NCBI GenBank assembly: GCA_934589665.1
Contig: CAKTOJ010000074.1
Coordinates: forward strand, 1-8,557
Length of the DNA stretch: 8,557 nucleotides
Direction: 5' to 3'
DNA from: an uncultured Oscillospiraceae bacterium
GTDB lineage: Bacteria; Bacillota; Clostridia; Oscillospirales; Oscillospiraceae
This document shows, piece by piece, positions 6,510 through 8,557 of the stretch. The position numbers were made by a program, and so were the translations under genes. Positions within the stretch are counted from its first letter, which is position 1. Every line of letters begins with the position of its first letter. The notes beneath the pieces were generated by a model that saw only the letters and a list, made by a program, of their open reading frames with translations, searched no databases and had not been told where the DNA came from.

Positions 6510-7483
6510 GCTGATAAAACCTCTTTCTTTTGAAACATAATGATTCGGTCCGGATCTATGTAAATAGACAGCATTTCACCGGTCTTTGCCCTTTGATCCC
6601 GGTGAATGGTCCATGTGGTGTTTTGATAAAGAACCGTGATCTCATAGGTGCTTCCCATATACTGGACGCTCTGCACAGGGAGTTCATAATGCAGCGCCCC
6701 CTTTGCCGGCTGCTGCACAACGGCCTCCGGGCGAAACATCATGGATGCGCTCAGCCAGTTGGACTTTCCCACAAACCGTGCAACAAACTCGGTGGTCGGC
6801 TCACGATAGACGGTTTCCGGCGCCGCATACTGCTCCACACAGCCGCTGTTGAGAACGGCGATACGGTCGCTCATGCTCATCGCCTCCGCCTGATCGTGCG
6901 TCACAAAGACGGACGTCATGCCAAGAGCAGAGGTCAAGTCCGTCAGCTCATGCCGCATTTCTTCACGGAGCTGCGCGTCCAGAGCAGAAAGGGGTTCGTC
7001 AAACAAAATGCATCCCGGCCGGACAGCGATGGCGCGGGCAAAGGCGACGCGCTGCTGCTGGCCGCCGGAAAGCTGGTGGGGATATCGCTTTTCAAAATTC
7101 TCCAGATGCACGGTGCGCAGAGCGTCGCGCACACGGCTTTGCAGATTTTCTGTATCCTTTCTTGCCCGCAGCCCAAACGCCACATTTTCAAATACCGTCA
7201 TGTGCGGCCAGAGTGCAAAATCCTGAAACACAAAGCCGAGCTTCCGCTTCTCCGGCGGCAGATTGATATTCCGCATCTTAGAAAATACGCAAGTATCGTC
7301 CAGCCAGATCTCGCCGTCATCCGGCGTTTCCAGTCCGGCGATCATCCGCAGAAGCGTTGTCTTTCCGCAGCCGGAGGGACCCAGAAGTGTCGTAAAGCTC
7401 CCATTTTCGATCGTCAATGTCGTAGGCTGGATGACCTGTCTTTTATCGAAGCTCTTTGTGATCTGGTTTAATCGGATTTCCAT
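6506..7483 (-). CDS. ABC transporter ATP-binding protein (FbpC/PotA/PhnT-like), first gene of operon
   Basis: This 325-aa cytoplasmic ATPase powers the importer. All catalytic motifs are intact: Walker A GPSGCGKT (35-42), Q-loop FQDF (Q87), signature LSGGQQQR (138-145), Walker B CILFDEP (158-164), D-loop SALDAQL (166-172) and switch His in VTHDQAE (H196). After about residue 235 comes an accessory TOBE-like domain with FRPEAV near 250-255, as in the spermidine, iron(III) and phosphonate subfamily. That domain is shorter than in the MalK type. The ATG at 7481-7483 has AGAGGA about 6 nt upstream. The stop TGA shares bases with the ATG of the binding-protein gene, so expression is coupled. Subfamily assignment is solid; the substrate comes only from its partners. 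Confidence 0.95.
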   Translation of the reverse strand: MEIRLNQITKSFDKRQVIQPTTLTIENGSFTTLLGPSGCGKTTLLRMIAGLETPDDGEIWLDDTCVFSKMRNINLPPEKRKLGFVFQDFALWPHMTVFENVAFGLRARKDTENLQSRVRDALRTVHLENFEKRYPHQLSGGQQQRVAFARAIAVRPGCILFDEPLSALDAQLREEMRHELTDLTSALGMTSVFVTHDQAEAMSMSDRIAVLNSGCVEQYAAPETVYREPTTEFVARFVGKSNWLSASMMFRPEAVVQQPAKGALHYELPVQSVQYMGSTYEITVLYQNTTWTIHRDQRAKTGEMLSIYIDPDRIIMFQKKEVLSA

Positions 7484-7504
7484 AGCAGTCCTCTTTTCTA
7501 CGTT

Positions 7505-7538
7505 CGTAATTAAGCATAGAGCTAAAATGTAAATTACG
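7505..7538. promoter_or_regulatory. Inverted repeat upstream of importer operon, candidate operator
   Basis: CGTAATT (7505-7511) and AATTACG (7532-7538) form a perfect 7-bp inverted repeat with a 20-bp spacer. The right arm overlaps a compact palindrome GTAA-A-TTAC (7529-7537). It lies 22-55 bp upstream of the ATPase start in AT-rich DNA, so it would overlap the operon promoter or its leader. I see no -35/-10 pair good enough to call; a TTTACA hexamer (minus strand, 7530-7535) is a possible -35. Confidence 0.35.
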
Positions 7539-7551
7539 CGATCTATCCTTC

Positions 7552-7571
7552 GTAAAATGAAAGTAAAATCA
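7552..7571. repeat. Two direct repeats at one-helix-turn spacing upstream of the operon
   Basis: GTAAAATGA (7552-7560) and GTAAAATCA (7563-7571) match at 8 of 9 positions with an 11-bp period. On the operon strand they read TTTTAC-N5-TTTTAC. An 11-bp direct repeat of TT-rich hexamers is the layout of Pho-type response-regulator boxes, which would fit a phosphonate importer. Only two copies are clear and the surrounding DNA is A/T-rich, so chance is a real alternative. Confidence 0.3.
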
Positions 7572-7576
7572 AAAGA

Positions 7577-7614
7577 AAAAAGACGATAGACACTCCACTG
7601 TCCATCGTCTTTTT
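7577..7614. terminator. Rho-independent terminator after the SLH gene
   Basis: AAAAGACGATAGAC (7578-7591) pairs with GTCCATCGTCTTTT (7600-7613), with one mismatch and an 8-nt loop ACTCCACT. A and T tracts on both sides let it act on both strands. On the minus strand it is the likely end of transcription from the SLH gene, separating it from the importer operon that starts about 90 bp further on. Confidence 0.85.
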
Positions 7615-7686
7615 ATTCGCCGTCAGCCGCGTGTTGGCTTCTCTCTGCTTGCAGCATCCACAGCGTCATATTTTGAGCCGCTGCAG
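7615..7686. other. Short spacer between gene remnant and terminator
   Basis: No gene, repeat or RNA structure is recognisable here on either strand. It lies between the terminator at 7577-7614 and the end of the start-less open segment, and would be the 3' untranslated part of the SLH-gene transcript. Confidence 0.5.
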
Positions 7687-7842
7687 TCAATAAAGGCCAT
7701 TCAGTGCCGCGGCCGCCGCACTCCAGTCTGTAATAACCTCATCCGCCAGCGCAGAAAGCTCTTCCCACGTCTCGGCACTATATTTGCGGCACAGTTGAAA
7801 GAATATCTCATAAAAATGTTCTCCCTCTGCATCCTTGTAGTT
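7687..7842 (-). pseudogene. Coding-like segment without a start codon, in frame after the SLH gene stop
   Basis: Directly after the TAG stop of the SLH gene (7843-7845), the same reading frame stays open for 51 codons and ends at TGA (7687-7689). Its translation starts NYKDAEGEHFYEIFFQLC and continues with ETWEELSALADEVITDW, ending AALNGLY. It reads like a real amphipathic helical protein with normal Trp, Tyr, Glu and Ala content, unlike the Arg/Ser/His-rich translations of shadow frames here. There is no ATG or GTG in the frame before its body; the only near-start is a CTG. It could be the tail of an older gene cut by the arrival of the SLH protein gene, a readthrough extension, or chance. 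I do not recognise a family. Confidence 0.35.
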
Positions 7843-8557
7843 CTACAGAGCTCCCTGTCGAGCCATGTGATTATACAGGAAGGTTGCGATCTGGCCGCGG
7901 GTGCAGGTGGCATCGGGATCGAACTTGCCGTTGCCAACGCCGGCGGTGATGCCGTTCTCGATGGCCAAAGCCACAGCCTGCGCGTAGTAGCTGTCGGCGG
8001 GAACGTCAGCAAAGCTGGCGCCGGAGGCAGCGGCAGGCTGGCCCATGGCGCGCCACAGCATGGTGACCATCTGGGCGCGGTTGATGGCGGCGTTGGGGTT
8101 CGTGCCGTCGGAAACTCCCTTGTCCTTGGCCCAATTCTGTGCCTTTTCGTACCAGATGCTGCCGCCGGTCAGGTCCGCGTCATTCTGCCGCGCGAGGATC
8201 GTCCAAAGCTGCGCCCGGGTGGTGGAGTTGTTGGGCGCGTAGATCGTGTCGCTTATGCCGTTGACCAGCCCACGGGCGCTGACGAAGTCGATGGCGTCCT
8301 TGGCCCAGTGGGCGCGGGTGTCGATGAAGTCCTTGGAGTTGTCCATGATCTTCACAGTCGCGCTACCGTCCATGATGAGCCGGATGCCGTCCGCCGTGGG
8401 CAGGGAGTTCTTGACGATCTCCTCCGTGCCGTCGGGGTGGACGAGAACCGCCACCGTGCCGGGTTTCACGTTGGAAACGGGAATTTCCACCTCCGTCTCG
8501 CCCGCGTTCTTCGGCAGCTCGACCTTGACGGTGGGGGCGGTGTTGGAATCGCGGGAA
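7843..8557 (-). CDS. SLH-domain surface protein, C-terminal part, N-terminus beyond window edge
   Basis: About 237 residues of a secreted or cell-surface protein are visible. Three S-layer homology repeats at the C-terminus would anchor it to secondary wall polymer. SLH1 begins KDFIDTRAHWAKDAIDFV and contains NGISDTIYAPNNSTTRAQ. SLH2 is short (WYEKAQNWAKDKGVSDGTN, then INRAQMVTMLWR). SLH3 begins SFADVPADSYYAQAVALA and ends in DATCTRGQIATFLY. A separator between SLH2 and SLH3 reads GQPAAASGA. Upstream, residues such as TVKVELPKNAGETEVEIP and TVAVLVHPDGTEEIVKNS form a short beta-rich module often found just before SLH repeats in Oscillospiraceae proteins. The frame is open through 8556, so a GTG at 8488-8490 is not the real start. 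The stop is TAG at 7843-7845. The functional domain lies outside the window, so its job is unknown. Confidence 0.92.
   Translation of the reverse strand, partial: SRDSNTAPTVKVELPKNAGETEVEIPVSNVKPGTVAVLVHPDGTEEIVKNSLPTADGIRLIMDGSATVKIMDNSKDFIDTRAHWAKDAIDFVSARGLVNGISDTIYAPNNSTTRAQLWTILARQNDADLTGGSIWYEKAQNWAKDKGVSDGTNPNAAINRAQMVTMLWRAMGQPAAASGASFADVPADSYYAQAVALAIENGITAGVGNGKFDPDATCTRGQIATFLYNHMARQGAL

Noticed and set aside
6530..7471. Plus-strand 313-codon frame opposite the ATPase
   Set aside because: The minus strand carries all ABC ATPase motifs; this frame is an antisense by-product.
5466..7483. Naming the importer fbpABC or phnSTUV
   Set aside because: The class is clear but substrate-determining residues are not decisive, so no gene symbols are given.
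7701..8012. Minus-strand 103-codon frame overlapping the SLH gene end
   Set aside because: It is a shifted frame of the SLH repeat region with low-quality composition and no ribosome site.
8488..8490. GTG as the start of the SLH protein
   Set aside because: The frame stays open to the window edge with sensible protein sequence upstream of it, so the gene is simply cut by the edge.
1..8557. CRISPR arrays, tRNA or rRNA genes, insertion sequences
   Set aside because: No regularly spaced repeats, cloverleaf-like sequences, rRNA-like segments or transposase genes were seen on either strand.

Overview
This 8.56 kb window looks like chromosome from a moderately GC-rich, low-GC-lineage Gram-positive anaerobe, most likely a gut Clostridia of the Oscillospiraceae type. 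The evidence is strong AGGAGG-type ribosome sites, a lipoprotein signal with a lipobox, a C-terminal triple SLH anchor of the style common in that group, and an AGCS symporter beside an AraC-type regulator. This placement is inference from gene style; there is no rRNA or marker gene here.

Layout: (1) 1-905, minus strand: the N-terminal two thirds of an alanine/glycine:cation symporter (AGCS family), running off the left edge. (2) 906-1238: a divergent intergenic region with a long leader for the symporter, an 18-bp near-perfect palindrome, and an extended -10 promoter for the regulator. (3) 1239-2528, plus strand: a 429-aa AraC/XylS-family regulator with a GGDEF-like middle domain and no receiver domain. 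(4) 2637-2676: a strong bidirectional terminator between converging genes. (5) 2723-7483, minus strand: a tight four-gene operon, transcribed in the order ABC ATPase, substrate-binding lipoprotein, fused two-half permease, and metallo-beta-lactamase-fold protein of beta-CASP type. The junctions are a 4-nt overlap, a 15-nt gap and a 1-nt gap. (6) 7484-7842: the operon's upstream region with repeats, a terminator, and an unexplained open frame just after the stop of the next gene. (7) 7843-8557, minus strand: the C-terminus of an SLH-domain surface protein entering from the right edge.

How the genes work together: the binding protein, permease and ATPase form one importer of the iron(III)/2-aminoethylphosphonate-like class (FbpABC/PhnSTUV-like). 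The last gene is translationally coupled to the permease and carries the motifs of a zinc-dependent hydrolase/nuclease. This suggests that the imported substrate, or a signal linked to it, is hydrolysed in the cytoplasm. The substrate cannot be fixed from sequence. The AraC-type protein is divergent from the symporter and is the natural candidate to control it.

The most unusual points are the importer plus short beta-CASP protein operon, the in-frame coding-like segment directly after the SLH gene's TAG stop, and the repeated GACTT-type sites between the symporter and its likely regulator.
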